A stretch of 64,000 nucleotides of DNA from Streptomyces tailanensis (GTDB taxonomy: Bacteria > Actinomycetota > Actinomycetes > Streptomycetales > Streptomycetaceae), in the NCBI RefSeq assembly GCF_008386495.1, contig NZ_VTHJ01000011.1, positions 27,384-91,383 on the forward strand. Direction: 5' to 3'. The notes under the pieces were generated by a model. The model made no database searches, was not told the origin of the DNA, and saw only the letters and a list, made by a program, of their open reading frames with translations. Positions 26,342 through 35,124 of the stretch are shown one piece after another. Position numbers and translations under genes: made by a program. The first letter of the stretch is position 1. Every line of letters begins with the position of its first letter.

Positions 26342-27160
26342 TCACTCCCCGCCCCGACGCCGATCCCGCTCCTCCCGCAAGGCTTCCCGATGCTCCCGCA
26401 TCGCCTCACGGTGGGCGTCATGCAGATCGTGGAGATGGTCACGCCGGGACGCGCCCAGCTCACGCCGCGCCTCCCGGCGCTCCAGCCTCTCCTGCCGCCG
26501 CGCCTCCTTCAGCCGCTGCCGCTCCGACTTCGGCAGCTTCCGCGTGACCCCCACTCCACCCCAGAACGCGAACCCCGTGACGATCACGCGGGGCGCGTCG
26601 GGGTCGCCCGGGACGCCGTCCTCGCCGTAGTCGAAGCCGCCCATGATGCCGACCCCGCGGACGAGGACCTCGACGCCCGGCGGCACGACGATGTCCACGC
26701 CGCCCATGACGGCGACGCAGTTGATGGTGACCTCGCGATCGGCGAAGTTCGCTTCGCGCAGGTCGAGTTCGATGCCGCCCCAGAACGCGACGCAGTCGAA
26801 CCGCCTCGGCACGGTCCAGCGCCCCTTGCGCTCGAACCCCGACATCACCGCGACGCCCCACCGGGACGAGCCCTCGCCGCCGACGATCCGATCGGTCCAA
26901 CTCCCGTCCCCCGTCGGCTTCTTGACCAGCGAGACCGACGGCGGGGCCACTGCCTGGGCGCCGGGCAGGTCACGGGTGACCGGCGCCAGTTCGCCGTACG
27001 TCCGCGCCTTGTACGTCGCCTCCAGCCGGTCCTCGAACTCCTCCATGTCGAGGCGCCCCTCCGCGAGGGCGTCCCGCAACTGCTCGGCGACTCGTTCACG
27101 ATCGGCGTCGGAGGCCCGAAGGTCCGCGGAGGCCGGAAGGTCCGGGAGATCGTCCGTCAT
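26342..27160 (-). CDS. DUF1707 and cell-wall-active-antibiotic-response-like protein
   Basis: 272 residues. Residues ~12-65 are a DUF1707 module (LRASDADRERVAEQLRDALA, GRLDMEEFEDRLEATYKART, YGEL). The middle (GVAVMSGFERKGRWTVPRRF, CVAFWGGIELDLREANF, NCVAVMGGVDIVVPPGVEV) is the LiaF-like beta-helix found in proteins that respond to cell-wall stress. The C-terminal ~60 residues are an Arg/Glu-rich helix. It is probably cytoplasmic at the membrane. It follows the ABC transporter genes on the same strand by 33 bases. Confidence 0.88.
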   Translation of the reverse strand: MTDDLPDLPASADLRASDADRERVAEQLRDALAEGRLDMEEFEDRLEATYKARTYGELAPVTRDLPGAQAVAPPSVSLVKKPTGDGSWTDRIVGGEGSSRWGVAVMSGFERKGRWTVPRRFDCVAFWGGIELDLREANFADREVTINCVAVMGGVDIVVPPGVEVLVRGVGIMGGFDYGEDGVPGDPDAPRVIVTGFAFWGGVGVTRKLPKSERQRLKEARRQERLERREARRELGASRRDHLHDLHDAHREAMREHREALREERDRRRGGE

Positions 27161-27193
27161 ACGAATCAGCGTACGAGGAACCGCCCCGCCCGG

Positions 27194-28171
27194 CTACGAG
27201 ACGGCATTGCTCACCGCCTGCTGCGCGTACATCTGGGCGATCACGGCCTCGATGTCCGGCTCCCGCACCGACAGGTCCACCAGCGGATACGCCGACGCGA
27301 TCCGCGCCACCAGCGGCGCCGCCGACTCCGACGCCGGGAACGCGAGCCACTGCCGGGGCCCCTCGACCCGTACGACCCGGGCGGGCGCGGCCTCGATCGG
27401 CGGCAACTCCCGCTCCAGGTCGACGACGAGGGTCCGCTCGCTCTCGCCCACCTCGTGCAGCCCGGTCAGCGGGCCGTCGTACATCAGGCGCCCGTGGTCG
27501 ATGACCATCACCCGGCGGCAGAGCTGCTCGATGTCCTGGAGGTCGTGCGTGGTGAGCAGCACGGTGGTGCCCTGTTCGGTGTTGAGGTCCTTCAGGAACT
27601 CGCGGACCTTCGCCTTGCTGATGACGTCGAGCCCGATCGTCGGCTCGTCCAGGTACAGCACCTCGGGGTCGTGCAGCAGCGCGGCCGCGATGTCGCCGCG
27701 CATGCGCTGGCCAAGGGACAGCTGCCGTACCGGGACATCCAACAGGGCGCCGAGTTCGAGGAGTTCGACACAGCGGCCGAGGTTCTCGCGGTAACGGGCG
27801 TCCGGGATGCGGTACATACGGTGCATCAGCCGGTAGGAGTCGATGAGGGGAAGGTCCCACCACAACGTCGTACGCTGCCCGAACACGACCCCGATACGGC
27901 GCGCGAGCCGCGTCCGCTCGCGGGAGGGGTCGATGCCGGCGACCCGCAGCCGGCCCCCGCTCGGAGTCAGGATGCCGGTCAGCATCTTGATGGTGGTGGA
28001 CTTCCCGGCACCGTTCGGCCCGATGTAGCCGACCATCTCGCCGCGCGCCACGGTGAAGGAGATCGAGTCGACGGCCCGCACCTCGCGCCGCTCCCGGCGC
28101 AGGAAACCGGTCTTCTTGCGGACGTCGAAGACCTTCTCGATCCGGTCGAGTTCGATGAACCGATCGTTCAT
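27194..28171 (-). CDS. ABC transporter ATP-binding protein (ABC-2 exporter)
   Basis: 325 residues. Walker A is GPNGAGKSTT, the Q-loop region is GVVFGQRTTLWWDLP, the signature is LSLGQRMRGD, Walker B is VLYLDEPTIGLD, and the switch His lies in TTHDLQDIEQL. A C-terminal regulatory segment of ~85 residues follows. The partners are the two permeases immediately upstream (6-base gap), forming an ABC-2 exporter of the DUF990 type; some relatives export viologens or other cations, but the substrate here is unknown. Confidence 0.93.
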   Translation of the reverse strand: MNDRFIELDRIEKVFDVRKKTGFLRRERREVRAVDSISFTVARGEMVGYIGPNGAGKSTTIKMLTGILTPSGGRLRVAGIDPSRERTRLARRIGVVFGQRTTLWWDLPLIDSYRLMHRMYRIPDARYRENLGRCVELLELGALLDVPVRQLSLGQRMRGDIAAALLHDPEVLYLDEPTIGLDVISKAKVREFLKDLNTEQGTTVLLTTHDLQDIEQLCRRVMVIDHGRLMYDGPLTGLHEVGESERTLVVDLERELPPIEAAPARVVRVEGPRQWLAFPASESAAPLVARIASAYPLVDLSVREPDIEAVIAQMYAQQAVSNAVS

Positions 28172-28177
28172 GGCTTC

Positions 28178-29056
28178 CTAACTCCCTGTACTCCGATACG
28201 TACGCAGTCCCGCCCGCCACGCCACCCCCGCGAGCGCGCAGCACGCGACCGCCACCAGGGGTGGCGCGAAGGCGACCCACGTCGGCAGGTCGAGCGGGTA
28301 GGGCCGACCCAGGACGTACAGCCCCGGCAGCCAGTTGACGAAGGCGAGCGGCAGGAGGAAGGTCACGCCGCGCAGCAGGTCCTTGGCGAAGACGCTCGGC
28401 GGGTACTGGAGGAGGGTGACGCCGCCGTACGTGAACGCGTTCTGCACCTCGGAGGCGTCCTGCGCGACGAACTGGAAGGCGGCCCCGCCCACGAACACCG
28501 CGCAGAAGATCAGCCCGCCGCTCGCCACCATCAGCGGGATCATCAGCACCTTCACCGGTGTCCAGGCGACATCCAGCGTGGCCAGCGCGTACCCGAGGAC
28601 GAACAGCCCCTGGGTGACCCGGCCCAGGCGGCGCAGCGCGAACTTGTCCGCGGCGACCTGGGCGAGCACCGGCACGGGCCGTACGAGGAGGGTGTCCAGC
28701 GTGCCGTCGCGCACCCGGTGGCCGAGCCGGTCCATCGACCCGATCAGCAGATCCGCGAGGCCGAAGGCGACCGCGGAGGTGCCGTACAGGAGGGCGATCT
28801 CGGGCAGGGCGTAGCCGCCGAGTTCGTCGACCTGGGAGAACATCAGCAGGATGGCGACGAAGTCGAAGGAGGTCGCCGCGAAGTTGCCGAAGGTCGTCAT
28901 GGCGAAGGAGGCGCGGTAGGCCATCGTGGAGCGGATCCACATGGCGGCGATCATGCGGTAGGCGCGCAGACCGTCCCGTACGCGGCTGTAGACGCCGTAC
29001 TCGCCGAACGGATCCTCCGCGGGCCGGGCGACCGCGCGCTCGTCGAGGTCAGCCAC
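28178..29056 (-). CDS. ABC-2 family transporter permease (DUF990-like)
   Basis: 292 residues with six helices (MIAAMWIRSTMAYRASFAMT, FDFVAILLMFSQVDELGGY, ALLYGTSAVAFGLADLLIGS, LMIPLMVASGGLIFCAVFVG and two C-terminal). The motif DGTLDTLLVRPVPVLAQV is characteristic of the DUF990/ABC-2 membrane family. The GTG start overlaps the previous permease gene by 8 bases, indicating translational coupling and probable heterodimer formation. Confidence 0.9.
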   Translation of the reverse strand: MADLDERAVARPAEDPFGEYGVYSRVRDGLRAYRMIAAMWIRSTMAYRASFAMTTFGNFAATSFDFVAILLMFSQVDELGGYALPEIALLYGTSAVAFGLADLLIGSMDRLGHRVRDGTLDTLLVRPVPVLAQVAADKFALRRLGRVTQGLFVLGYALATLDVAWTPVKVLMIPLMVASGGLIFCAVFVGGAAFQFVAQDASEVQNAFTYGGVTLLQYPPSVFAKDLLRGVTFLLPLAFVNWLPGLYVLGRPYPLDLPTWVAFAPPLVAVACCALAGVAWRAGLRTYRSTGS

Positions 29057-29849
29057 CCTGGACCACCACCTTCCGCGTCGCCGCCGACTGGATCAGCCGC
29101 CCGACCGCCAGCAGTGCCACCGCCCAGCCGAGTTGGAAGGCGAACGTGCCGGGCGGGTCGGCCTCGCCCAGCAGTACGTCGGCGGGCGCCTGGAGCAGCG
29201 CGGACCAGGGCAGGAGGCGGGCGAGGTCGCCGAGCGCACCCGGGAAGACGTTCAGCGGCAGGAGCATCCCGGAGAAGAAGACACCGGTGAGCCACGTGAT
29301 CTGCATCGCTCCGGCGCCGTCGAGGAGCCAGAACGCCCACAGCGCGACGATGTACCGGATCGCGAAACTGACGAGGGCGCCGAGGACGACCGCGACGAGG
29401 CAGGCGAGCCAGGGCAACGGGCCGTCCGGCAGCGCCAGATCGAAGAAGAGCGCGCCGCACGCCATGGGGACGACACCCCGTCCGAGCAGCTGGAACAACG
29501 CCCGGCCCATGTCGGCGGCGAGCCACCACAACTGGAGGTCGGCGGGCCGGTACAGGTCGACCGCGATGTCGCCCGTACGGATCCGCTCGATCAACTCCGC
29601 CTCGAATCCGGCACTTCCCAGCACCATCACCGCGAACATCGCCTGGCCGACCCAGACATAGGTGAGTGCCTGCGCCTGGTCGTAGCCGCCGAGGTGGGGC
29701 TTCTCGTGCCAGAGGGCGATGTAGGTGTATGCGAGGATGAAGCCGAAGACGGTGTTGGTGAACACCCCCGCCGCGGTGGCCACCCGATATGTCGCGTACC
29801 GCCTGAATCCACCGGCGGCGACGGCGGCGTACAACCGCCCTGTGCCCAC
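29049..29849 (-). CDS. ABC-2 family transporter permease, second subunit
   Basis: 266 residues with six helices (GVFTNTVFGFILAYTYIALW, LTYVWVGQAMFAVMVLGS, PLPWLACLVAVVLGALVSFA, ITWLTGVFFSGMLLPLNVFP). The conserved cytoplasmic motif is IRTGDIAVDLYRPADLQLWW. It is the first gene of the three-gene exporter operon, starting at a GTG (29849) with GGGGG seven bases upstream. The frame continues upstream over the divergent promoter region and part of the penicillin-binding protein gene, but that extension is non-coding. Confidence 0.9.
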   Translation of the reverse strand: MGTGRLYAAVAAGGFRRYATYRVATAAGVFTNTVFGFILAYTYIALWHEKPHLGGYDQAQALTYVWVGQAMFAVMVLGSAGFEAELIERIRTGDIAVDLYRPADLQLWWLAADMGRALFQLLGRGVVPMACGALFFDLALPDGPLPWLACLVAVVLGALVSFAIRYIVALWAFWLLDGAGAMQITWLTGVFFSGMLLPLNVFPGALGDLARLLPWSALLQAPADVLLGEADPPGTFAFQLGWAVALLAVGRLIQSAATRKVVVQGG

Positions 29850-30145
29850 GAGGAAACCCCCATCCGCTGCGAAGAGTCTGGCGAGAAGCCGAGGTCGAGG
29901 CCGATCCGGGCCGAAGCGCACAAGCCTATTCCGCGGCCGGATCGGTGTGCCATGGGTTTTCGGACGGGACGGACAGGGCGGAGGGGGCGCAGGGGGGCGT
30001 GCGGGGCGCGTGCCGGGATCCGGGAACGGATCGGCCGGTACGGGAGTCTTTAGCCAGGGGTGCAAAACTTGCCCGGAGCGGGCGCAAAGCGTACGAGGCC
30101 GTACGGAAATGAACGTACGACGCGAAACAGGAGCACGGCAGCACG

Positions 30146-33100
30146 ATGAGCGACGAGCCGCAGCCGAAGCGGAACAGCCCGGCGGGCTGGGCACCGAGAG
30201 ATCCGGAGCCCCGCGCTCCGGGCCCGGTCCCGGAACCCGGCGACAGGTCCGCCGCCGAGAGCACGCCGCAAGCAGAGCCTGAGGCAACGGCGGCCGGGAC
30301 GGCCGATTCTGCCGACGGGAGGGCCGATTCGCCCACCGGGGCGAAGTCCGACTCGACGCCCGGCGGTGCGGCTGGCTCGGCGCCCACCGGGAAGACCCAG
30401 GCGGGCCCTGGGGGAACCTCCGGTTCGGCGACCAGCGGAACGGCTGGCTCGGCATCCGGCAAGCCCGGCGGTACGGCTGGCTCGGCCATCGGCGGCAAGT
30501 CCCAGGCGGTCCCTGGCGGAACGTCCGGCGGTGCGGCCGGTTCGGCGACTGGCGGCAAGCCGCAGGCGGCCCCTGGTGGAATGCTCGGCTCGGCCACCGG
30601 CGGGAAGCCTCAGACTGCCCGCGGCGGAACTTCCAGCTCGGCTGCTGCCGGTAGGCCCGGTGGTACGCCCGGCTCGGCACCCGGCAGCACTTCCGGCTCC
30701 GCTGCTGCCAGCAAGCCCGGTGGTACGCCCGGCTCGGCACCCGGTGGAACGCCCCAGGCTGCCCCTGGCGGAACGCCCGGCCGTACGCCCCAGACGCCCC
30801 CCGGCGGGACATCCGGCCCGGCTGCCGGCGGACAACCCGGCCGGACGCCCAACGCGGCACGCGGCGGAAAGCCCAGCTCGGCGGCGCCCGGTGCGGCGAG
30901 CAACCGGACGCCCGGTCGGGCGGACGACGTCGAGCACACCATGACCCTCGGTGTCACGCGCCCCGGCAAGACCGGCCCCACACCGGGTGGAACGCCCGGC
31001 GGCAAGTCCGGTTCGGCGCCCGGGGGGAAGCTCGGCGCGGCAGCCGCCGGGGCTGCGGCCGGCGCGGCAGCCGGCGCTGCAGCCAGCCGTGCGCCCGGTG
31101 CGCCCGGTGCGGCGAGCGGCGGCTCGGCGAACGACGCCGAGCACACCATGACGCTCGGTGTCACGCGTGCCGGGAACGGCGGCCCCACCCCCGGCGGGAA
31201 GCCCGGCACGACGCCCCCCGGCGGCACCGGAGGTCCCGGTGGCGCCGCGACCGCCGCGCTCGCCGAAGTCCCCGACGTCACGCCCGACCCGGCGGCCCCC
31301 GGCGGCAAGGCGAAGAAACAGAAGAAGGCCAAGCGGCCCAAGCGGACCGGGTGGAGGCGGCTGATCCCCACCTGGCGCATGGTGCTCGGCGCCTTCCTCA
31401 TCGGGATCATGCTGATCATGGGCGCCTTCGTTCTCGGCTACACCCTGGTCCACATCCCCAGCAAGCCGCAGGACGCCGCAACCAAGCAGTCCAACGTGTA
31501 CCTCTACGCGGACGGCACCCAGATCGCCCGTGACGGCGAGGTCAACCGCGAGAACGTACCGCTGTCGAAGGTCTCCAAGGCCGCCCAGCACGCCGTACTG
31601 GCCGCCGAGGACCGCGACTTCTACACCGAGTCGGCGGTCGACCCCAAGGCGATGATCCGCGCCGCCTGGAACACCGCGACCGGCAAGGGCAAGCAGTCCG
31701 GCTCGACGATCACCCAGCAGTACGTGAAGAACTACTACCTGGCCCAGGACCAGACCGTCACCCGCAAGGTGAGGGAGTTCTTCATCGCCATCAAGCTGGA
31801 CCGCGAGGTCACCAAGGACGAAATCCTGGAGGGCTACCTCAACACCAGCTTCTTCGGCCGCAACGCCTACGGCATCCAGTCCGCCGCCCAGGCCTACTTC
31901 GGCGTCGACGCCGACGAACTCACCCCCGAACAGGGCGCCTACCTCGCCGCGCTCGTCAACGCGCCGAGCATGTACGACGTCGTCGCCCACCCGGAGAACA
32001 AGGACGCGGCCGTCGCCCGCTGGAACTACGTCCTCGACGGCATGGTCAAGGAGGGCTGGCTGGAGCAGTCGGAGCGGGAGGGCATGAAGTTCCCGACGCC
32101 GAAGCAGACGACCACCTCCACCGCCTTCTCCGGGCAGCGCGGTTACCTGGTCGAGGCGATCAAGTCGTACCTCATCGAGAACAAGATCATCGACGAGGAG
32201 GCGCTGGAGAACGGCGGTGGCTACCGCATCACCACCACCATCGAGCCCAAGATGCAGAAGGCGTTCATCAAGGCCGTCGACGACAACCTGATGGACAAGC
32301 TCGACAAGAAGAACCGCAAGGTCGACAACTACGTCCGCGCCGGCGGCGTCTCCATCGACCCGAAGACCGGCAAGGTCATCGCGATGTACGGCGGCATCGA
32401 CTACACCAAGCAGTACGTGAACAACGCCACCCGCCGCGACTACCAGGTCGGTTCGACCTTCAAGCCGTTCGTGTTCACCGCCGCCGTGGAGAACGCCTCC
32501 AACACCCAGACAGGCCAGGCGATCACCCCGAACACCATCTACGACGGCAGCAGCGAGCGCCCCGTCGTCGGCTGGCCCGGCGAGACGTACGCCCCCGAGA
32601 ACGAGGACTACGTCGACTACGGCCCCATCACCGTCCGCCAGGCCACCGACAAGTCCGTGAACTCGGTGTACGCGCAGATGGCCGTGGACGTCGGCCCCGA
32701 GAAGGTCGAACAGACGGCGATCGACCTGGGCGTACCGAAGGACACCCCGGACATGAACCCGTACCCGTCCGTCGCGCTCGGCACGGCCACCGCGAGCGTC
32801 CTCGACATGGCGGAGGCGTACGCCACCCTCGCCAACCACGGTGAGCACGGCACGTACACGATGATCGAGAAGATCTCGAAGGACGGCGAGGTGATCAAGC
32901 TGCCCTCGACCGAGCCGCAGCAGGCCGTCAGCCGCAAGGCCGCCGACACCACCACCTCCGTCCTGCGCAGCGTCGTCGAGGGCGGCACCGCCACCGCCGC
33001 GCAGGCCTCCGGCCAGCCGGCCGCCGGCAAGACCGGTACCGCCGAGGAGGACCAGGCGGCCTGGTTCGCCGGCTACACCCCCGACCTCGCCACCGTCGTC

Positions 33101-33643
33101 TCCGTCATGGCCCAGAACCCCGAGACGGGCGCCCACGAGTCGCTGTACGGCGCCATGGGCCTGCCCCGCATCAACGGTGGTGGGGCGCCGACCGAGATCT
33201 GGGCCCAGTTCACCAAGGACGCCCTGAAGGGCAAGAAGGTCAAGGACTTCGACCTGGAGCTCCAGGAGGGCGCCGACGTGGTCGTCGTACCGCCGAGCAC
33301 CCCCGCCGACGAGCCCGGCGCCACCGGCGACGAGCAGGACAACGGCGCCACCACCGGCGGCGAGACCCCCGACGACCCGACCGGCGGCGGCACGGACGGC
33401 GGCACCACCACCGGCGGCACGCCGACCGACGGAGGAACGACGACCACCGGCGGTACGACGACGGACGGCGGCACGACCACCACGGGCGGCGGCACGACGA
33501 CCGACGGCGGCACCACGTCGACCGGCGGCGGCACGACCGCCGATGGAGGAACGTCGGACGGCGGAGCCACCACCACCGGCGGAGGAACGTCGGACGGCGG
33601 AGCCACAACAGGAGGCGAAACGACGGAGGGGACGTTCCCATAG
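30146..33643 (+). CDS. Bifunctional class A penicillin-binding protein with long cytoplasmic tail
   Basis: 1,165 residues. Residues 1-~400 are a Gly/Ala/Pro/Thr/Ser-rich disordered tail with GGTPGSAPG-like repeats and two copies of EHTMTLGVTR (near residues 261 and 331). A single membrane helix (MVLGAFLIGIMLIMGAFVLG, ~412-432) follows. The glycosyltransferase (GT51) domain has AVLAAEDRDFY (Glu near 486), GSTITQQYVKN and LNTSFFGRNAYGIQ. The transpeptidase domain has STFK near 768, SVN near 836 and KTGT near 960. About 118 Gly/Thr-rich residues (TTGGGTTTDGG units) end the protein outside the cell. It polymerises and cross-links peptidoglycan. Typical class A proteins have cytoplasmic tails of tens of residues, so the N-terminus is exceptional. 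Confidence 0.95.
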   Translation: MSDEPQPKRNSPAGWAPRDPEPRAPGPVPEPGDRSAAESTPQAEPEATAAGTADSADGRADSPTGAKSDSTPGGAAGSAPTGKTQAGPGGTSGSATSGTAGSASGKPGGTAGSAIGGKSQAVPGGTSGGAAGSATGGKPQAAPGGMLGSATGGKPQTARGGTSSSAAAGRPGGTPGSAPGSTSGSAAASKPGGTPGSAPGGTPQAAPGGTPGRTPQTPPGGTSGPAAGGQPGRTPNAARGGKPSSAAPGAASNRTPGRADDVEHTMTLGVTRPGKTGPTPGGTPGGKSGSAPGGKLGAAAAGAAAGAAAGAAASRAPGAPGAASGGSANDAEHTMTLGVTRAGNGGPTPGGKPGTTPPGGTGGPGGAATAALAEVPDVTPDPAAPGGKAKKQKKAKRPKRTGWRRLIPTWRMVLGAFLIGIMLIMGAFVLGYTLVHIPSKPQDAATKQSNVYLYADGTQIARDGEVNRENVPLSKVSKAAQHAVLAAEDRDFYTESAVDPKAMIRAAWNTATGKGKQSGSTITQQYVKNYYLAQDQTVTRKVREFFIAIKLDREVTKDEILEGYLNTSFFGRNAYGIQSAAQAYFGVDADELTPEQGAYLAALVNAPSMYDVVAHPENKDAAVARWNYVLDGMVKEGWLEQSEREGMKFPTPKQTTTSTAFSGQRGYLVEAIKSYLIENKIIDEEALENGGGYRITTTIEPKMQKAFIKAVDDNLMDKLDKKNRKVDNYVRAGGVSIDPKTGKVIAMYGGIDYTKQYVNNATRRDYQVGSTFKPFVFTAAVENASNTQTGQAITPNTIYDGSSERPVVGWPGETYAPENEDYVDYGPITVRQATDKSVNSVYAQMAVDVGPEKVEQTAIDLGVPKDTPDMNPYPSVALGTATASVLDMAEAYATLANHGEHGTYTMIEKISKDGEVIKLPSTEPQQAVSRKAADTTTSVLRSVVEGGTATAAQASGQPAAGKTGTAEEDQAAWFAGYTPDLATVVSVMAQNPETGAHESLYGAMGLPRINGGGAPTEIWAQFTKDALKGKKVKDFDLELQEGADVVVVPPSTPADEPGATGDEQDNGATTGGETPDDPTGGGTDGGTTTGGTPTDGGTTTTGGTTTDGGTTTTGGGTTTDGGTTSTGGGTTADGGTSDGGATTTGGGTSDGGATTGGETTEGTFP

Positions 33644-33675
33644 CGGGCCCGGCGGGTCCGCACCCCTGAACCACC

Positions 33676-33711
33676 GAAAGGGGCCGGTGACGGTGGTCAC
33701 CGGCCCCTTTC
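33676..33711 (+). terminator. Perfect 16-bp terminator hairpin after the penicillin-binding protein gene
   Basis: Arms 33676-33691 and 33696-33711 are exact complements with a GGTG loop, and the 3' arm ends in CCCTTTC. The hairpin lies between two convergent genes and can serve both. Confidence 0.85.
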
Positions 33712-33724
33712 GCGTACGTACGAA

Positions 33725-34066
33725 TTACAGGTACAGGCCCGTCGAGTCCTCCGACCCCTCGAAGCGGTCGGCGGCCACGGCGTGCAGGTCGCGCTCGCGC
33801 ATCAGGACGTACGCGACGCCCCGGACCTCGACCTCGGCGCGGTCCTCGGGGTCGTAGAGGACACGGTCGCCGGGCTCGACGGTCCGGACGTTCTGGCCGA
33901 CCGCGACGACCTCGGCCCAGGCGAGGCGCCGGCCGACCGCCGCCGTCGCGGGGATCAGGATGCCGCCCCCGGATCGCCGCTCGCCCTCGGCGGTGTCCTG
34001 CCGCACGAGCACACGGTCGTGCAGCATCCGGATGGGCAACTTGTCGTGGTGGGTCTTCTCGCTCAC
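33725..34066 (-). CDS. GroES-like co-chaperonin family protein
   Basis: 113 residues. After ~12 variable residues the chaperonin-10 pattern is clear: IRMLHDRVLVRQDTAEGERR, SGGGILIPATAA, WAEVVAVGQNVRTVEPGDRV, LYDPEDRAEVEVRGVAYVLM. The C-terminus (ERDLHAVAADRFEGSEDS) is longer than in canonical GroES. It is probably a paralogue rather than the partner of the main GroEL, since no groEL is adjacent. The GTG at 34066 has only a weak GTGGGT ribosome binding site. Confidence 0.88.
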   Translation of the reverse strand: MSEKTHHDKLPIRMLHDRVLVRQDTAEGERRSGGGILIPATAAVGRRLAWAEVVAVGQNVRTVEPGDRVLYDPEDRAEVEVRGVAYVLMRERDLHAVAADRFEGSEDSTGLYL

Positions 34067-34089
34067 ACCCACGAACCTACCTGTCTTCG

Positions 34090-34419
34090 TCAGCCCCTGC
34101 GGCGCCGAGTCCCGAGGGCGAGCAGTCCGACGACGCCGACGACCACGAGGGCGACCGGCACGATGCGCTCGAGCCGGGGCGCGCCGTCCTCGCTGACGAA
34201 CTGCGCCTTGACGTCGCTCACCACCTGGTTGACGCCGACGTACGCCTTGCCGAGCGTGTGGTCGACATTGGAGACGACCTTGGCCTTGGCGTCCCCGACG
34301 ATGGTCTTCGGGTGCACCCGGACGCCGATCTCGTCGAGCGTCTCGGCGAGGGTGTCGCGGCGGCGCTTGATGTCCGCCTCGATCTCGGCCGGGGTCCTGG
34401 TGTCCGAGGTGTCCGCCAC
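34090..34419 (-). CDS. DUF3618 membrane-associated protein
   Basis: 109 residues. The DUF3618 signature occupies residues ~10-60 (RTPAEIEADIKRRRDTLAET, LDEIGVRVHPKTIVGDAKAK). A C-terminal membrane helix (IVPVALVVVGVVGLLALG) ends in basic residues (TRRRRG). The function is unknown; the amphipathic N-terminal part is likely cytoplasmic. It sits 23 bases upstream of the GroES-like gene on the same strand and is divergent from bcp. Confidence 0.9.
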   Translation of the reverse strand: MADTSDTRTPAEIEADIKRRRDTLAETLDEIGVRVHPKTIVGDAKAKVVSNVDHTLGKAYVGVNQVVSDVKAQFVSEDGAPRLERIVPVALVVVGVVGLLALGTRRRRG

Positions 34420-34517
34420 CGCGCCGCCTCCCGTTGTCGGTGAAAACTCTTGTTTGCGGACAGTCTGTCAGCTCCACCCGGCGCCGCACCGCCAGGGCCC
34501 GCCATTACGCTGGATCG

Positions 34518-34985
34518 ATGAGCGAGCGACTCCAGCCCGGTGACGTGGCCCCCGCCTTCACCCTCCCCGACGCCGATGGCAACGAGGTGTCCCTGTCCGA
34601 CCACAAGGGCCGCAAGGTCATCGTCTACTTCTACCCGGCCGCCCTGACCCCCGGCTGCACCAAGCAGGCCTGCGACTTCACGGACAACCTGGAACTGCTG
34701 GCCGGCGCCGGTTACGACGTCATCGGCATCTCCCCCGACGCCCCGGAGAAGCTCGCCAAGTTCCGCGAGAAGGAGTCGTTGAAGGTCACCCTCCTCGGAG
34801 ACCCCGACAAGACCGTCCTGGACGCCTACGGCGCCTTCGGCGAGAAGAAGAACTACGGCAAGACGTACATGGGCGTCATCCGCTCCACGATCGTGGTGGA
34901 CGAGGAGGGCAAGGTCGAACGGGCCCTGTACAACGTCCGCGCGACGGGCCACGTAGCGAAGATCATCAAGGACTTGGGCATCTGA
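34518..34985 (+). CDS. bcp: Thioredoxin-dependent peroxiredoxin (Bcp/PrxQ)
   Basis: 155 residues. The peroxidatic and resolving cysteines lie in TPGCTKQACDF, the five-residue spacing of atypical 2-Cys PrxQ/Bcp enzymes. Other family blocks are GDVAPAFTLPDADG, KVIVYFYP, VIGISPD and SLKVTLLGDPDKTV. It reduces hydrogen and organic peroxides in the cytoplasm with thioredoxin. The ATG at 34518 is the natural N-terminus (MSERLQPGD). A perfect hairpin terminator follows. Confidence 0.94.
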   Translation: MSERLQPGDVAPAFTLPDADGNEVSLSDHKGRKVIVYFYPAALTPGCTKQACDFTDNLELLAGAGYDVIGISPDAPEKLAKFREKESLKVTLLGDPDKTVLDAYGAFGEKKNYGKTYMGVIRSTIVVDEEGKVERALYNVRATGHVAKIIKDLGI

Positions 34986-35004
34986 GGCCCGCTTCGTCGT
35001 CTGA

Positions 35005-35042
35005 GAACGGCTGGTACCGGAGTGACCCGGTACCAGCCGTTC
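35005..35042 (+). terminator. Perfect 16-bp hairpin after bcp
   Basis: Arms 35005-35020 and 35027-35042 are exact reverse complements with a 6-base loop, 20 bases downstream of the bcp stop. Confidence 0.85.
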
Positions 35043-35124
35043 CGCATTTCGGGCGTGACTGTCCGATCAACGTCTCGTTACTCCGTACGAGTCACGAACA
35101 GGTGGCCGGAACGGAGGGGGTTCC

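Noticed and set aside
26390..29290. 966-codon plus-strand frame across the DUF1707 and ABC transporter genes
   Set aside because: It spans four well-supported genes of the other strand and encodes a His/Arg/Asp-rich sequence without homology.
29850..30860. Long upstream extension of the second ABC permease
   Set aside because: It encodes an Arg/Ser/Pro-rich shadow of the penicillin-binding protein tail; the GTG at 29849 has a good ribosome binding site.
30050..33700. Very long open frame on the minus strand opposite the penicillin-binding protein gene
   Set aside because: It is a GC-skew shadow: no start site, no recognisable domain, low-complexity product, and the opposite strand has complete catalytic motifs.
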